DNA from: Schizochytrium sp. TIO01
Lineage: Eukaryota > Sar > Bigyra > Thraustochytrida > Thraustochytriidae
Assembly (NCBI GenBank): GCA_004764695.1
Contig: SMSO01000014.1
Span: 6,810,029-6,874,028 of the forward strand
Direction: 5' to 3'
Length of the DNA: 64,000 nucleotides
The notes beneath the pieces were generated by a model. It saw nothing but the letters and a program-made list of their open reading frames with translations, was not told the DNA's origin and did not search any database. This document shows, one piece after another, positions 45,448 to 59,400 of the stretch (positions are counted from its first letter, which is position 1; the number at the start of each line of letters is the position of its first letter). Both the position numbers and the translations under genes were made by a program.

Positions 45448-48400
45448 TGTGCCAGCAACTATGGCAATGAGCTATAAGTTTGCATCCACACCAAGCCACA
45501 AGAGGCTCGCTGCCCACGCCCCTGACAGCAGCAATATGACTTTGCCCGCAAGCCAAAAGCTCACTCAGCACACCGTAATTCCTTGCAAAAGAGAGATAAT
45601 TCACTCGCTCATTTGCATGTGCTTTTGGTTATCTAATACACCTACTAGTAGGGCTGAGGTTCGCATCCTCCAATGTTTGCAAAGAAACTGGACTTTGGAG
45701 ACTAATTAGTAAGGATGAACGAGCTTATGTGGGATGTAGAGGTACCCTACTAGCTTAAAGCAAATTACTCACGGCAGGAGAAAGCAACTCCTAGGGTTCA
45801 AATACCTTGACATTCGAGTGAGTTTGGATACATCATGATATCTACGCTCTCTGTCTGATGGCCCTTTACCTTCAATCAACCGAGCAAATCAAACGATGGG
45901 TGCTATTGTATCAAAGTTTCCTTTTTCTTTTTTCCTCTTTTCCAATACGGAAGCCTTTTGTTATATTAGGACTAATATGCACTTACACAACTATCAAGAC
46001 TATGACTGGGAGACTATTGTCAGATAGCAGAATTCGACAGATTTCTTGTCTTGAATAGATAGTGAGCTTAAGTTTGCTTTATATATTGTAGCGGAATAAC
46101 CCTCCTCTATCCATTGCTAACATTACCGTACATAATTGCTATGGACTACCTCGAGACACAAGAGATCATAAAGACCTCAAGAGACTTACGATCCAATTTT
46201 ATGCAAGAGTGCTGATGTAGACCAACTGTAACCCCCCCCCTCCCCCCTTTGTGGAGAGTCTCGAAGGCTGTAAACCAGCAACCACATTATGTGATGATTC
46301 GGCACTCTGTGACTCATATTGTCATATGCTGATTGAGCCCATACAAAGCATGACAATGGTGGATCATGGAGCATATAATTTCTTTTATGACTGCAGAAAT
46401 GTTCTTATAGGGTTTTACTTTCTCACACCCACAAAATCATCATTATTTGCCTCTGTGTCTATCATACAAATGGCTTAAAGAATTTAGGCATGGCGCTCCA
46501 AAATGAGAAATGCAACCTTGGGTTAGCATTTATCAAATATACTACATTGTTTTAGTGGTGGTGGCAAATTACAAAGGGTACTTTGCGTCAGGATCACTAC
46601 AATGCAGTGTTTTTGTGAAAGTTTAACAGCCACCACCTCGCAATTGCCGACAGGAACCAGCTAGTTCTAAATTAAGTATAACAAAGTTGATTCTTTTATT
46701 TTATGTAGAAACCAGCTGTTATTGGTCGCCCAAACCTGCTTTCTAAATCTTTGTATTGATGTACTATCCAGCTAGGTGTCTTACCCTGACCTAGCCTAAG
46801 CTAACTCTTCGGCCGGATACAAACCATCCATTCTGCCTCAATATCTAGAACCTCAATAATCTAAATATTTTCTTTTACTTTTTGCCCTTATCAACTTCAT
46901 CACTTTATCTGAATCTGCTATCTCTTCAATTTACTCTGTACGCTCCACTACACAAAACATATTGTGATGCATTTTAGGCGCTATGTACCTTTTAACAGAA
47001 TCCTTCGCAGTCCATACATATCAAAAGGCGGAAGTCAAACCCGGCCTAGCTCGGGCTATTCCTCTTTACTGGCAGAGTCTAATATAGCTACATTAAACCA
47101 GAACACGGAAGAATGCCAATAAAGATCTCGCAACTACTTTCTGTCGCTGGAATATCTTCATTCTTGAGGCTTTAAATTTGTTTATTAAATCATCAAAGCA
47201 ATATGATTCTTAACCGTGACTCGTCTACTCAACTTTGCAGCAGCGATATCACCATAAGCGACGACATATTAGGAAATCACTGTTCTTCGTTTTCTCGAGA
47301 GTTTACACAAAGAGCTCGGGGCAGTTCTCTAATCTTGAGATTCTTGCGTATACAACCAGAAAAATCAACTTTAGATTTTAAAATGAAAGACAGGTTATCT
47401 GCGAGCGTGGAATGTGAAATTTACTTTTTTAATCTATATTTTTTTCATATTATTAGATTGCACACCAAAAAACGTTGAACTAGTGATAAAGGTTGCATAT
47501 TGAACTAAATCAAGTAAATGAACCGTTTCAAAAGAAGTCATGAGTCGTTATCAATGACTAAAACGCAGCTTCCGTTTCGCTTTCAAATTCAATCTTTTGG
47601 AGTAACTATGGTGGTTTTTAATGGCTAAATTGCAACTTCCTCTTTGCTCTTGAATTCAATGTCTTGAGATATATTTATACAGAAAAGGTAACGTACCATA
47701 TAGCGCCGGAACAACGGAATTTCTTGAGTTCCCCTCGTTACTAAATAAGGGTGTAATTATCCATATTTCCAAATAATTTTATTTTGACGAAGAAAAAAAT
47801 GACAATCAATAGAATTCTAATCAAACGTGTGCAATGCGATAAAGCGATCTAGCTAATGGGTGTAATCTTTGAAGCGATTGATCAGAAAACCTGATGGTCC
47901 CAATTATGTGTTTGCCCAGAACTGAGAGTGAATTACTTCAACGTAATAGACGCTCAGTGCATGCGAGATTCTGAACGCCATGAATCAATAAAGGCTTCCA
48001 CACTCATGGTTTTAGATATTGTTGTCCTTCCCACGCTTTTATTACCCTCAGACTGTTAGATCATCCCTAACAAAGGTCAAGATGATGACAATTAAGTCCA
48101 AATTTATGTCAGAAAGAGACTTTCTTAAAATTGACTACCCAAAAGCCTTACAGAAGGATCGATCTACCTCAACAAAGAAGATACCCCTTGAACCAACAAA
48201 CAGGGAAAAACTTCCATTAACCTTTTTTGAAGCATTGAGAAACGTAGCAAAATTGTTGAAGGTTGGATGGCCACTGAAATAAGTCACCCTGAGTTGACAA
48301 CGAGCCTCCACTGTTTAGAACATTCATTTTTAGTGCATGACAACTGAATACTTAAGGTATGCCAATAATAGTATGCGCTTTAAGCGGCTAAACCCTATGC

Positions 48401-49250
48401 ATGAAGGGGAGACTGTTGTAGATGTGCAATTTATAGAAGAAGGCGATTGGGAGTTGAGCGGATATATTCTCACTCATTGCATTATTTAGTCATATTTGAG
48501 GCTTCCATAAGCAGTGTCACTTTAAGTCGTGAAAACCTGCAACCTCGGGTGTTGTGAGAACTAGAGGCCTAGCACGCAGTTAACATAGCTTCGCGACTTG
48601 CACTAAAAGGAAGACCAACTATTCCTGTTCCTGAGCCACTTAATGCAGTCAAGTAAATCGAAATATGACTCGGGCTATCTAACAAGAAGACTTTGAGGTT
48701 CTCCTGGGACTTAATTATTAATAAAAATCGGATTCATTTTTTAGTGAAGTCATATGCAATCTTTTGTCTTTCTCGTCTTTTTGGCTACATAAAAGTTTTT
48801 GTTCTATTGAGCTCATGGTAAAGGTATTTTCTTCACCGTTAATGACTTGCTTATGTAGATATGTAGATAATTCTTTTCATTTGGTTCTGTCTCGTTTTAT
48901 CTCTTTGATTCAGCAAAGATACTTTCTTCAAGCACGATTGATGTTTCCATTGCATTGTACTTACTGCGTATGGCTTTTGTCCTTTACCAAAAATCTGCCG
49001 ATCCACTTTGTCTTACGTTTTTATTTGGACACTTTCGAACCAGCAGTTGCAAAATTTTCCAAATCGTCTTCTGGACTCGTCCTTGCTTGCAAACCGTCTT
49101 TTAATCTCCTCGGGGTTTTCCAGCATGTTACATAGACTTTCCACGATATCCACGTACTTACTATTGAAATAAAGCATAAAGTATGTTATTTGGGGACATT
49201 TTATTCTCCTAGCTTGCAACCAATCTTCCTCTCCGCCCGAATTTATAAGC
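45448..49250. other. gene-poor AT-rich region
   Basis: This part should start with the promoter of the NEL-like gene. It contains a C9TC6 run (about 46232-46247) and small frames such as 47203-47478 and 48019-48282 (plus), which are peptide-like but unrecognised and within chance length. No supportable gene. Confidence 0.4.
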
Positions 49251-51660
49251 TGGGCATCATGACTACACCATTAGCCCTCCAAGATGAGCCGAGAAACGCG
49301 AGCTTCGATGTCTGATCCATTGGTTGACCAATCCTGATGGTTGCCAGCGATCGCCTCGGTGCCCCCGATGTAGAGAACCGCTAAGAACCGGGTGCTACTA
49401 CCTACTACCTACCGTTCTACCTACCTTTAATTTTGAAAAGTTCTATGGCACTTTGATAAAGAACACGCAAGGACTTTTTTAGCAAAGCACATTTTTAAAG
49501 AGTTTTGCACCAGGACATTCATAATGATCTTTGAGATATACTATGGCCGCCTAGGTTTTTTTTTGTTTTTGATGATTCAATGATTGTTACTTTATATACG
49601 CCTATATATATATGAATACATCTAGGCGGACCTACCAGACAATGGTTTCCAGCATTTTCATACGATCATTGTAGGGTGTAGTAATTTCTAATTTGTTTAT
49701 AAAATGCTAAAGTAAAATAAGATGATACCTTGAGGTAATAATAAATGAAGGGTTAGTACAACAACAACGCAGAACTGCTGAGAACTCACCCATATACCTG
49801 TCAGGTACGAGACGCTTCTGTTCTGGTTGGCAGCAGCGAGGTTAATTATTATTTAGAAAACACCTGCTGCTACAGCAAGAGCTCGAGGCGGCTGGTTTCG
49901 CAGACTCGAGGCCCCTTCCCGGCCGCTGCTGCGATGGTGGGTCTAGTCAGCTCTGGTTCTTGGCCGTGAACGATAAAATAGTAGTAAACTTCTTTGCCTG
50001 TTATGCACTGTGCGCGAAAGTGAAATCAAAGAGTCCAGGAGTAAAATATGTGGCACGTATTGATAGGTATGGCGAGCTAAATAGCAGTAGCACTTACCAC
50101 CCATTACGTGGGTAACTAGTAGGTGCTTAGTGCCTCTTAAGGAGGTCTTGGTATGTAGTTACGGATGAGGATCCAATGTTTGGAAACACAAAGAACATGA
50201 AAAGAGAATGAAACGAAAATGAAAGCTGAGAGGAAATCGATGAGGCTGAGATAAGATGAGAGGGCGGGGCCTAATAACAATAGCCACTATACCTACTACC
50301 AACTTGCTGCTTCTTTTAAAAACTCAAATAACACGCGCTGTCAAAAAAGCTAATGAACAAAATCGAGGGAAACTAAGGCCTGCAAGCAATTCGATCCTGG
50401 ATTTCTTGGCTTTTATGGCCAGAGATACCTACCTCATGCGCTCGCTCACTCACTAACTTAATTAATTATTTTGTGCCTTGGAATAAGCATTCTAGTCTTG
50501 AATATGCATGGGCTTGGTGTCTCGGATTGATGACTTGTGGCACATATTTGTAGCAGAGTTCTTTCATGCATTCTTTCATTTTCGTGGCGTTTAACCTGTA
50601 CAACTACGTTGTGACTAGGTAGGTACCTAGTTATGAACAATGTCTACGTTGGCATTTGAAGGGCTTTCCTGAAAGACGACAACCCACGCACTCGTTGATG
50701 AGGGACGATGTGTTGCTGTCTTGCAGTGTTTTATGAAAAAGTCAAACTCGTAGTATGTGCTTTTCAGGATAGACATACGTAGTAGCACTTAGACTTCACC
50801 CTGGGCTTAAGTTTGGGTGCTCTACCTACACTTCGCAAATCCGAGGTGGTTCTAAGTTTTGTATCATCTGTGGATGTGGATGATGTTATACAGCTTAAAG
50901 TTATGGGTATATCTTTACAAACTGATTACAAAAGCCATCGTCTCGCGAACCTTGAGAAGGAGAGGACTGAAAACTGGCTTAGCTAGCTATCTATTTAGCC
51001 ATCATGGCGACGCTGGATCTTCGTTAGGGCCGGTGTTGCTTGTTCCAGTCCGTTTGCCGCTTGATGTGTTATTAAGAGTTGAATGGCACAACGTGCAGAA
51101 CGACTTCCTGGCCTCGAGGCAGTTCAATGACTTGCAAAGTAGTTTTTATCAGGAGTTTTCATAATTTGGCAACTATTGTTTCTATTGTTTATGATCTATA
51201 TGAATAAACAAATTATATATACATCTTTTAATAAAATGTATAAATTTACCAACCTGAAGAACAACATTCCTGAAAAGGCAAATAAACTGCCTTGAACTGG
51301 CCTTCCTACAGAAGTTCTTGTTTTAAAAAGTTGTTGACTACTTCTCATCGACACCTTCCTACTGCTCCCTATAACCCGTGCCTAGCTAGCTAGCATCTAC
51401 TTGGTAGAAGACAGGGAAGAACTTCCTATTCAACTTCATCAGTAATTTACAACTCCACGAAAGAAAAGGCTTTCCTTCGGGTTCTCTGAAGCGCCCAATG
51501 ACGGAGAGAGAACGCATTTTATCTTTTTTTTTAAAGGAAAGAAGCGCAAATTAATATCGCTGGTTCTCTCCTCCTTCTTCTCCCTTTATTCTTCTTTCTT
51601 TATTATGCTTCTTTCTTCTTCTTTCGTCGCCAAGGTGAGCCTAAGCAAACGATCAATCGA
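49251..51660. other. gene-poor region with CCTA motifs
   Basis: Short CCTA/TAGG repeats occur near 49395-49425, 50281-50300, 50430 and 50615-50632, and a TA run near 49600. No coding sequence is supported. Confidence 0.4.
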
Positions 51661-51683
51661 TTGATCAACCAATCGGTCACAAT

Positions 51684-51849
51684 CAATCAATTCGTACAAT
51701 CCGTACAATTCGTACAATTCATCAATTCATCAATTCGTACAATTCATCAATTCATCAATTCATCAATTCATCAATTCATCAATTCATCAATTCATCAATT
51801 CATCAATTCATCGATTCATCAATTCACCAATTCGTACAATTCGTTAATT
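51684..51849. repeat. 8-bp minisatellite ATTCATCA with ATTCGTACA variants
   Basis: About 15 copies of ATTCATCA are flanked on both sides by variant units of the form ATTCGTACA, giving a higher-order edge-variant pattern. Because eight is not a multiple of three, all frames of one strand give the same eight-residue periodic peptide; the resulting long open frame is not evidence of coding. Confidence 0.92.
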
Positions 51850-51977
51850 CGTGGCTCGAACCGGCGGCCCGAAACCGGCCCGAGCGAGCTTGGCTTCTTG
51901 CTACTTGCTTGGGCTGGTGGTCTCGAGAAGAGCAGCAACCAGGCCACGGCAATTTGTAGCTTCATTGCGAGCGAGCG

Positions 51978-52048
51978 AAACAAACAAACAAACAAACAAA
52001 CAAACAAACAAACAAACAAACAAACAAACAAACAAACAAACAAACAAA
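51978..52048. repeat. AAAC microsatellite
   Basis: About 17-18 perfect tandem tetranucleotides, beginning after a GAGC triplicate (gcgagcgagcg). Confidence 0.95.
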
Positions 52049-52058
52049 GACAGCACAG

Positions 52059-52082
52059 AAATGAATGAATGAATGAATGAAG
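52059..52082. repeat. ATGA microsatellite
   Basis: About six AATG units, ten bases after the AAAC array. A related AATGC run lies at about 52160-52180. Confidence 0.9.
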
Positions 52083-52160
52083 GAGGGCAGAAACGGATGC
52101 TGCGAATAAATAAGCGCACGGCTCAGAAGGTTGGGAGGCCACGCACAGAATGGATGCATG

Positions 52161-53700
52161 CAATGCAATGAATGCAATGCACTTGTGTGCCCATTGGCTG
52201 CGAGAGAAAGCCTTTTTCTGAAGCGCTTAAATCGCTCGTTATTCATTTGTAGGTTGGGCCATCGAAGTTGTAATCTCGAATGGCGAAGAGCTTATTATTT
52301 GCGTTTCGATGTTGTAGGCGGCATTTGCAGAGCGATATTTGTGCTGTAGTTAGTGTATTCATCCATGTGGAGTACGTGCGAACTGTGTTTGGCGGAGGAT
52401 GTGCATTACTTTCATTTTGGATAGCTCGTAATCATTTTTGTTTATGTTGTGCACCACACACAACTAACTCTTCATGATATTGAAACGATGCTTCAGATGT
52501 AAATCTGATTTGGCCACGAAGCTCCATCGGAGATAAGAAGAGCGTGCTTGGGCAATTGTCTTTGATCGTGGCGGCGAGGCGCTGCAAAGAGGGGTGGCGA
52601 CGAAGCACAAGTCCCACGCCTGGGATCGGCGGCCTCGATCTCCGCTCCAAGCTCGACATTTGCTTGCCTATAGAACGGCAGACGCATCGAATGCCGAAAG
52701 AGTGGTGGAGGTGAATGGACTTCTTTCATTAATCTGAAAAACCTTTTTTATTTTCTTTTTTTTTAATGAATTACATTAAGTAAAGGAAAGAAAAAGAAAA
52801 ACAATCGTTCTGAGCGTGGTTAGTGAGGAAATGCGTTCTCTTTAGCCGTTCAAGCGGAGACTAAGAACGACTTTTTTTCACGATGAAAGAGGACAAATAA
52901 CCAAAATATGGCAGCCACGAACAGGTTTGGAGAAGTGGTCAGTCAGTGAGTGGCAGAGGCCGGAGTCATGCCAATAAGCTGTGGAAAAGCAAAGGAGCCG
53001 CTGCGCTCTGCTCTGCGTTTCGCGAAGGTAGGTAGGAAGCTTAAACCTCACCACTGACTGATACTCTACAGAAGATACACAATCGCAAGAAGAAACTCTG
53101 GTCTCATCATGGTTATTACTTAGTTTAGTTTATCCGCTTTCTTTTAGAAAAAGGTTTTTGTATTCTCGCATTTCTTCTTTTCTTTCTGTTCTTTTAACTA
53201 GGTACATAGGTAAATATTATTAGGCAAGTGCTATTGCTTACATTAGATTATGAAGAAAAAAAAGTAAAAAAGCTTTCAACAACTTTACGCATCAACTTTA
53301 TGTCTCGAAACCTACTGAGAGTTATTTGGCATTCAAGCCGAAGCAGCAACAGCAACAACAGCAGCAGTAGGAGAGGAGTAGACGAAGAACATGAACACAG
53401 GTATCGCTATGTCCAAGTCAGGCTGAATGCTAAAAGGAAGAAATAGACATCTAGCCATGGAATTTGACATCGCCAAGAAGATCTATTCTAAACCACACAC
53501 AATTGGTATGGACTACTTTTGTAAAGAAATTATTATTAAAATATTCAGGCAGAGAGATATCCATCCACCGAAGTTAAAAAAGGTAAGCGAAGAAAACAAA
53601 GTACAGCAAAGTAGAGCAAACCCACAACCAGAACATCCCGCTGGCCTCAGCAGCGGAAAGGCAGCAAGCAAGCAAAGTCAAGACAAACAAACAAGCCAAG
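52161..53700. other. spacer and leader of the formate-THF ligase gene
   Basis: This part holds a T/A-rich tract near 52740-52800 and a CAG/CAA-rich stretch near 53340-53375. The last 100 bases are a CA-rich, AUG-free leader before ATG 53701, probably the 5' untranslated region. No other gene is supported. Confidence 0.45.
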
Positions 53701-55626
53701 ATGCCCTCCGGAGGCGTTGGTCTGGTGTGCCTGGAGCCTGTTCCCAGCGACATCGAGATCTCCCAGACAGCCGTGCAGCCCGAGCACATCAGCGTCATTG
53801 CCAAGGATGCTGGCATTCTCGAGGAGGAGCTGGACCTCCACGGCCCGCACATGGGCAATGTGAGCCTCAAGGTTCTCGAGCGCCTCAAGGATCGCAAGGA
53901 CGGTAACTACGTCCTTGTCACCGGCATCAACCCGACCTCTCTCGGCGAAGGCAAGAGTACCACCACCATTGGACTCTCGCAGGCGCTCGGTGCCCACCTC
54001 GACAAGAAGGTCTTCACCAACATTCGCGTGCCGAGTGCAGGTCCTACCTTCGGTGTCAAGGGTGGTGCCAGTGGTGGTGGATACGCACAGACCATCCCCA
54101 TGGAGCTCTTCAACATCAACGTGCCCAACATGCAAATCTCCCCTGTGATGGCTGCTAACAACCTCATCGCCGCCGCCATCGATTCCCGTATGTTCCACGA
54201 GCAGACGCAGTCCGACGAGGCTCTCTTCCGCAGATTGTGCCCTGACCACGGTGAAGTTCGCGTCTTTGCCAAGCCCATGCTCCGCCGCCTCGAGAAGCTT
54301 GGAATCACCAAGACCAACCCCTCGGACCTCACCCCCGAGGAGGTCTCCCGCTTTGTCAGACTCGACATCGACCCTGAGTCTATCACTTGGAAGCGCGTTG
54401 TGGACACCTGCGACAGACACCTTCGTGGTATCACCATTGGACAGGCCCCCTCAGAAAAGAAGGGAGTTCCTCGCGAAACCGGATTCGACATCGCCGTCGC
54501 CTCTGAGTGCATGGCAATTCTTGCATTGGCTACCTCCGTGCACGACCTCAGGGAGAGGCTTGGACGCATTGTCGTTGCCTACTCGAAGGCAGGAGAGCCC
54601 GTTACCACTGAGGACCTCGGAGTTGCAGGAGCGGCGGCCGTTCTCATGCTTGATGCCATCAAGCCCACTCTCATGCAGACGCTCGAGAAGACCCCCGTGC
54701 TTGTGCACGCAGGACCGTTCGCCAACATCGCCCACGGAAACAGCTCGCTTATTGCTGATCAGATCGCACTCAAGCTCGTCGGAGAGGAAGGATTCGTTCT
54801 CACCGAGGCTGGCTTCGGAGCTGATATTGGAGCAGAGAAGTTCTTCAACATCAAGTGCAGAGCCAGCGGACTCAAGCCGGACTGTGCGGTCATTGTCGCC
54901 ACCATCCGTGCTCTTAAGATGCACGGAGGCGGCCCTCAGGTAACCCCCGGAAAGCCCCTCGACAAGGCTTACAAGGAGGAGAACCTTGAGCTTCTCGCCA
55001 AGGGTGTTGGCAACCTGCAGCACCACATTCGCAACATGAACAAGTTCGGAGTCACTACCGTCTGCTGCATCAACAAGTTCGCCACTGATACCGAGGCCGA
55101 GATTGAGCTTGTGCGCAAGGCTGCCATCGAGGCAGGAGCGTATGATGCTGTCATGGCAAACCACTGGGCCCAGGGTGGTGCTGGAGCAGTTGAACTCGGA
55201 GAGGCCGTTGTCAAGGCCTGCGCAGACTCCCGGGCTGGCAAGGCAGGACCTGGTTTCAAGTTCCTTTACCCACTCGAGATGAGCCTTCGCGACAAGATCC
55301 AGCGCATTGCCGTAGAGATCTATGGTGCCAACGGAGTCGAGTTCACGGACCTTGCCTCCCAGCAGCTCGAGCGCTACCAGAACCTCGGATTTGGTAAGCT
55401 TCCCATCTGTGTTGCTAAGACCCACCTCTCGCTCTCTGCGGACCCGTCCAAGCGCGGTGTCCCTACCGACTTCACTGTCGTCGTGCGCGAGGCCCGTGCC
55501 AGCATCGGTGCTGGTCTTATCCTTGCTATGCTCGGAGACATCATGACCATCCCGGGTCTCCCCACTCTCCCTGGTTTCTACAACGTCGACGTCACTGACG
55601 ATGGCCAGATTAAGGGCCTCTTCTAA
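53701..55626 (+). CDS. formate-tetrahydrofolate ligase, monofunctional
   Basis: This is a 641-residue single-exon protein from ATG 53701 in good context (CCAAGATGC). It makes 10-formyl-THF from formate, THF and ATP, feeding purine and methionine synthesis. Landmarks are VPSDIEISQ (14-22), the P-loop region [18 protein letters not shown] (75-92), [71 protein letters not shown] and the C-terminal [15 protein letters not shown]. Length fits the ligase alone (family about 555-640). The dehydrogenase/cyclohydrolase domain of the trifunctional C1-THF synthase is absent, as in plants and bacteria. No organelle targeting peptide is evident, so it is likely cytosolic. Codons are very strongly C/G-ending, a sign of high expression. 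It converges on the patatin-family gene. Confidence 0.97.
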   Translation: MPSGGVGLVCLEPVPSDIEISQTAVQPEHISVIAKDAGILEEELDLHGPHMGNVSLKVLERLKDRKDGNYVLVTGINPTSLGEGKSTTTIGLSQALGAHLDKKVFTNIRVPSAGPTFGVKGGASGGGYAQTIPMELFNINVPNMQISPVMAANNLIAAAIDSRMFHEQTQSDEALFRRLCPDHGEVRVFAKPMLRRLEKLGITKTNPSDLTPEEVSRFVRLDIDPESITWKRVVDTCDRHLRGITIGQAPSEKKGVPRETGFDIAVASECMAILALATSVHDLRERLGRIVVAYSKAGEPVTTEDLGVAGAAAVLMLDAIKPTLMQTLEKTPVLVHAGPFANIAHGNSSLIADQIALKLVGEEGFVLTEAGFGADIGAEKFFNIKCRASGLKPDCAVIVATIRALKMHGGGPQVTPGKPLDKAYKEENLELLAKGVGNLQHHIRNMNKFGVTTVCCINKFATDTEAEIELVRKAAIEAGAYDAVMANHWAQGGAGAVELGEAVVKACADSRAGKAGPGFKFLYPLEMSLRDKIQRIAVEIYGANGVEFTDLASQQLERYQNLGFGKLPICVAKTHLSLSADPSKRGVPTDFTVVVREARASIGAGLILAMLGDIMTIPGLPTLPGFYNVDVTDDGQIKGLF

Positions 55627-56430
55627 ACACACCTTTTTTCTCTCTAATTCTGAAGAAAAAGAAGAAAAGAACATGCCTCGTCAGCGAATTCCATAAAAAC
55701 CCTCGTGGCATCTTCATCTATCACTTTTACACATGTAAGGATCCCTTCTCTCACCCAAGTAAATATCAATTGCATCTAGTTTGCTTCAGGGAGATGAGGT
55801 TCTCTCACACAAACCCACTACTCTGTTGTTTTATGCACACCACACCACACTTCTAACTAAAAAAACAATTTTTCTTTTATAAATCAAACATTTGCATGCA
55901 TTACGTAGAAGCGCAATTTTATTGAGAGCCTGAAAGCCTTTCCTATGAGTTCCCCCCTCTGTATGAGAGCTAAATGCTTTTAAAGAAAATAAAAGCACAC
56001 AATTCTTGCTTAATCTTCAACAACATGAGCGCGATGAATCATTTAGAAATGTAACTGTGCATTTTTTTCTGATCTTAGCATGTATTCAATGTCTCATTCG
56101 AAATGTAAGAAACAGGTTAACATAATCGTCCTTTTTCTTGGGGCAAGGGGGGGGAGGGGGGCGGTAAAACTAAACACACTCATTGACTGTTGACTGGAAA
56201 GAAGAAAGAAAATACATGGTGTTGAAACTTTGATTCGTTTCTGGTTTTCTAGCTAGACTCCTATATCTTCTAATTTGAATACCAGCAGAACTTGTAACAT
56301 TCCATTTCTGCTCATTTTAATCATTCATTCAGGCTGACTAGTGAACCAATATTTGATTATTCATCCCAAAGAAAATTCAATTCTTTTAAGCATAAACCGC
56401 CACAATGAAACACGAACTATTTAAGTAATA
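55627..56430. other. spacer between convergent genes, with G-run
   Basis: This 804-bp AT-rich sequence between convergent stops carries 3' untranslated sequence of both. It includes a G-rich tract at about 56140-56163 (G9-A-G6 flanked by GGG and GG) that could form a quadruplex. Confidence 0.5.
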
Positions 56431-59400
56431 TTACTCTATTTCATGTCTATAAGCCCAAGAGCCTGTTCGTCGTAACGTAAGCCCGTTGCCGCGAAGTCCT
56501 GAAATCTTCTTTTCCTTGCGCGGCTGACGCTTGCTACGATCAACTCGATCGATGGCTCTCCAAGAAATGCAGCGAAACTTGGAAGCATGATTGCGACGGA
56601 GATCTTCTACCCAAGCTTGCACACGAGGCTGAGCGTACTTGTACGCTCTCTCCTGGATTTCTGCACTTCGACTAAACTCTAATGTGCTCACGTCGTCAAC
56701 AGGAGGCTGCAAATAGAGGTCAATGTAATCAATCAAAGTTGGGTTCCCGGAAGGCTCCAGGCCACCATAACGACGAGAGTACGCAGATCCGAGCGAACCT
56801 TTCTTATCAACTTTGCCTGTACTGCCTTGCTTCACACTACTAATAAACGCTAGCTGAGTCTGAATGTCACTTGATGTCGGAATAGCGGGTGTCTCCACAA
56901 AAGGGTTCAACCAGCGCAAGAGATAACCCCATCCAGATAATTCAGCACCATAATCAGCACCTGCAAACTGCCACGAACCTTGCACATCAACAGCAATTAC
57001 CGTTGCACGAGGACCAAGATACCTGCGCATTATATCGGCAGGAAGATTGTTCGTGTAACCACCATCACATAAGTAGTGCACCACCTTTTTCGTTTTTGCT
57101 TTCTTTGATTTTTTACCTTGAATGCCAGAGTTCTCTCCAAATTCAGTACTGCTAGTAGCGGCACCAGATGGGGGGCTTTCAATAGTCCATTCACTGGCAT
57201 TCTTCCCACCTTGTGTGGAGGATAAATCCCCGGTGTGGCGACGGCTCCGGAGCCCTGACTTGCCCACAGGAACTGATTCGCGAGGTTGTTGAAGTTCGCC
57301 TCCATCATTCGGAGGCAAGAGAGATTTTCCAGTTGAATCATTATCATCGGCCTTGCTTTTCTCCTCGGCATGGTCTCCCTGGGCATCATAGTCTTCAGCA
57401 TCACAATTGACTTCCTCATCCTCGAGAATCTCTTCCTCCAAAACATCGCAAAGTGGGGGCATGAAATTGACCAATGTCATAGACGCACGCACATACCGCC
57501 AAAGTCGCCCATTACGATGAGCAATCTCTTCGGAATCAGTCAAATCTGTCGTCATACAAAAGTATGGCAGCCATAAGTCCTCGATACATGTGGTCCCGAA
57601 GAATTCGATAATGCCTCGATTGAAGTTGCCGCCAGTGAACCAAGACACTACAGGAAGCGTCATATCAGAAATAAGTTCCCACATTGAAGACATGCTTGTG
57701 GTAAACTTTGTCAGTAGCTTATGCATTAGAAGAGTATCGCACTTCATCGAATAAACAGCACCTAGGAAAGAACCAATACTTGTACCCGCTACAAAATCAA
57801 CCGGGATACCCATTTCCTCAAGGCATCGAAGCACAGAAACATGCGACATTCCACGCGCACCACCACCACCTAATACAATGCCCACAGACTCGCCAATCAA
57901 CCACCGAGAAAGCCGACGGAAATCACTCTTAAAGTGCTCCACATCAAAATATCCTGTTCGCCCATAGGCATCGGTTCGATTAGGATGGAACCGTATGTGA
58001 TGATGATGGTGAATATTTCCACGATTAATGATCCATTCACGTGTGTTAGAGGGAAGCTCCGACATATCTTTGCGCCCAGACTCGATATGGAGCAGCACAA
58101 GCTCCTTGCGTGCATTAGTGTTCACAGAAGCGAGCTTGCGTTCCAAAGGTGTAATGTCTGCACCATCAGCTGCATTGGCCACGTACATGACTAAGTCAGC
58201 TTGGGCGATGCAAAGTTTTGACCACCAGGAGGGCTCAGGCTCAGACCACGGATCCACTACATAGAATACAATATCACTGGTATCCTCAGCTTCACTAAGC
58301 CATGTAAGAAGAATAAGTTGTTCGAGAGGAGAAAACGGAGCTGAAATCACATTACCTACTCCAAGCTTGCGCTCTTCGGCCATGCGATCAACAATATCAG
58401 AGGTGAGTGTCTCCACTGACGTACCCATGGTTTCTAACGTTTTCGATAGTGTGCGAAGAAACAAATCGATGGGCGCGGAAGGACTCGCAGGAACGATAGC
58501 CACAACGTTTGTTGTCGCGCCTTGTGTTCCTTGAGATGCGCTGCTCGGACCTTGCATAAGCGATCGACTCATAGTTCGACCCATGTGGAAAACAACCTCC
58601 GGAAATTTCGACATAATTGCGAGCATAGCAACCTTGGGTAGCACAGCAAGCTGGGTACTACGCAGGGCGGTCACGCTTTCAATCATAGGTTCCTCCGTAA
58701 GAAAAGAGATTTCTCCTATCAGAGCGCCACGCCCATATTCACGCTCTTGGCTTTCAGGTGTCGTACGCCGAGATGAAGCCTTGGATCCTCGCATACGACC
58801 ATGAAGGACTACATACAGATTCTCGCAGGTTTGGCCTTCCTTGACCAGTACCTCGCCAGAACCAAGGTGACGCCATGTTGTCGTGAGATCGATCATGCGG
58901 ATCACATCAAAAAGATTCTGGACAAGGCCTTCCGCTTTATGAACAATGATTTTAGGGTATTTGTCAATTAGATCGTAGTAGTCTGACTGAGCAATGCGGG
59001 CCAAAACGGTCTCCTTATGTGTTGCTGAGGCCCGAACCCATACAGCCTCAGCTGTCTGAAGGCTATTACGACCAAGGTACCAATCATTCCAAGCTCCAGT
59101 AAGTAGGGAAAGGTGTCCAAAGGTCTCTCCGCGGCAAAAGCAGTGTTCCAATCGGCTCTTTGCTTCGTCTCCACGACGACCAACCATGAGCTCAAGGCCA
59201 CCCTTAATCACAACGTACATTGCGGCTTCGTTTGAGACATCCAACACCTCCTTACCAGGCTTGAGTTTGACGATGTGTACAACTGTCTTTTGTGGGTTGA
59301 TATTACGATGGGACTGACGACTGCCGGGACGGCTAGGGAGCTCCAAAGAAGGAACTCCGCGTCCTCGCTCATGGCCTGCCGGTAGTCCAGTTGACATCCC

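Noticed and set aside
51661-52068. 135-codon plus frame through the satellite
   Set aside because: The frame is open only because the 8-bp and 4-bp repeats lack stop codons; the peptide is purely periodic.
54451-55674. 407-codon open frame antisense to formate-THF ligase
   Set aside because: It is a by-product of the strongly C/G-ending codon use of the sense gene; its translation has no family resemblance, and the sense frame is unmistakable.
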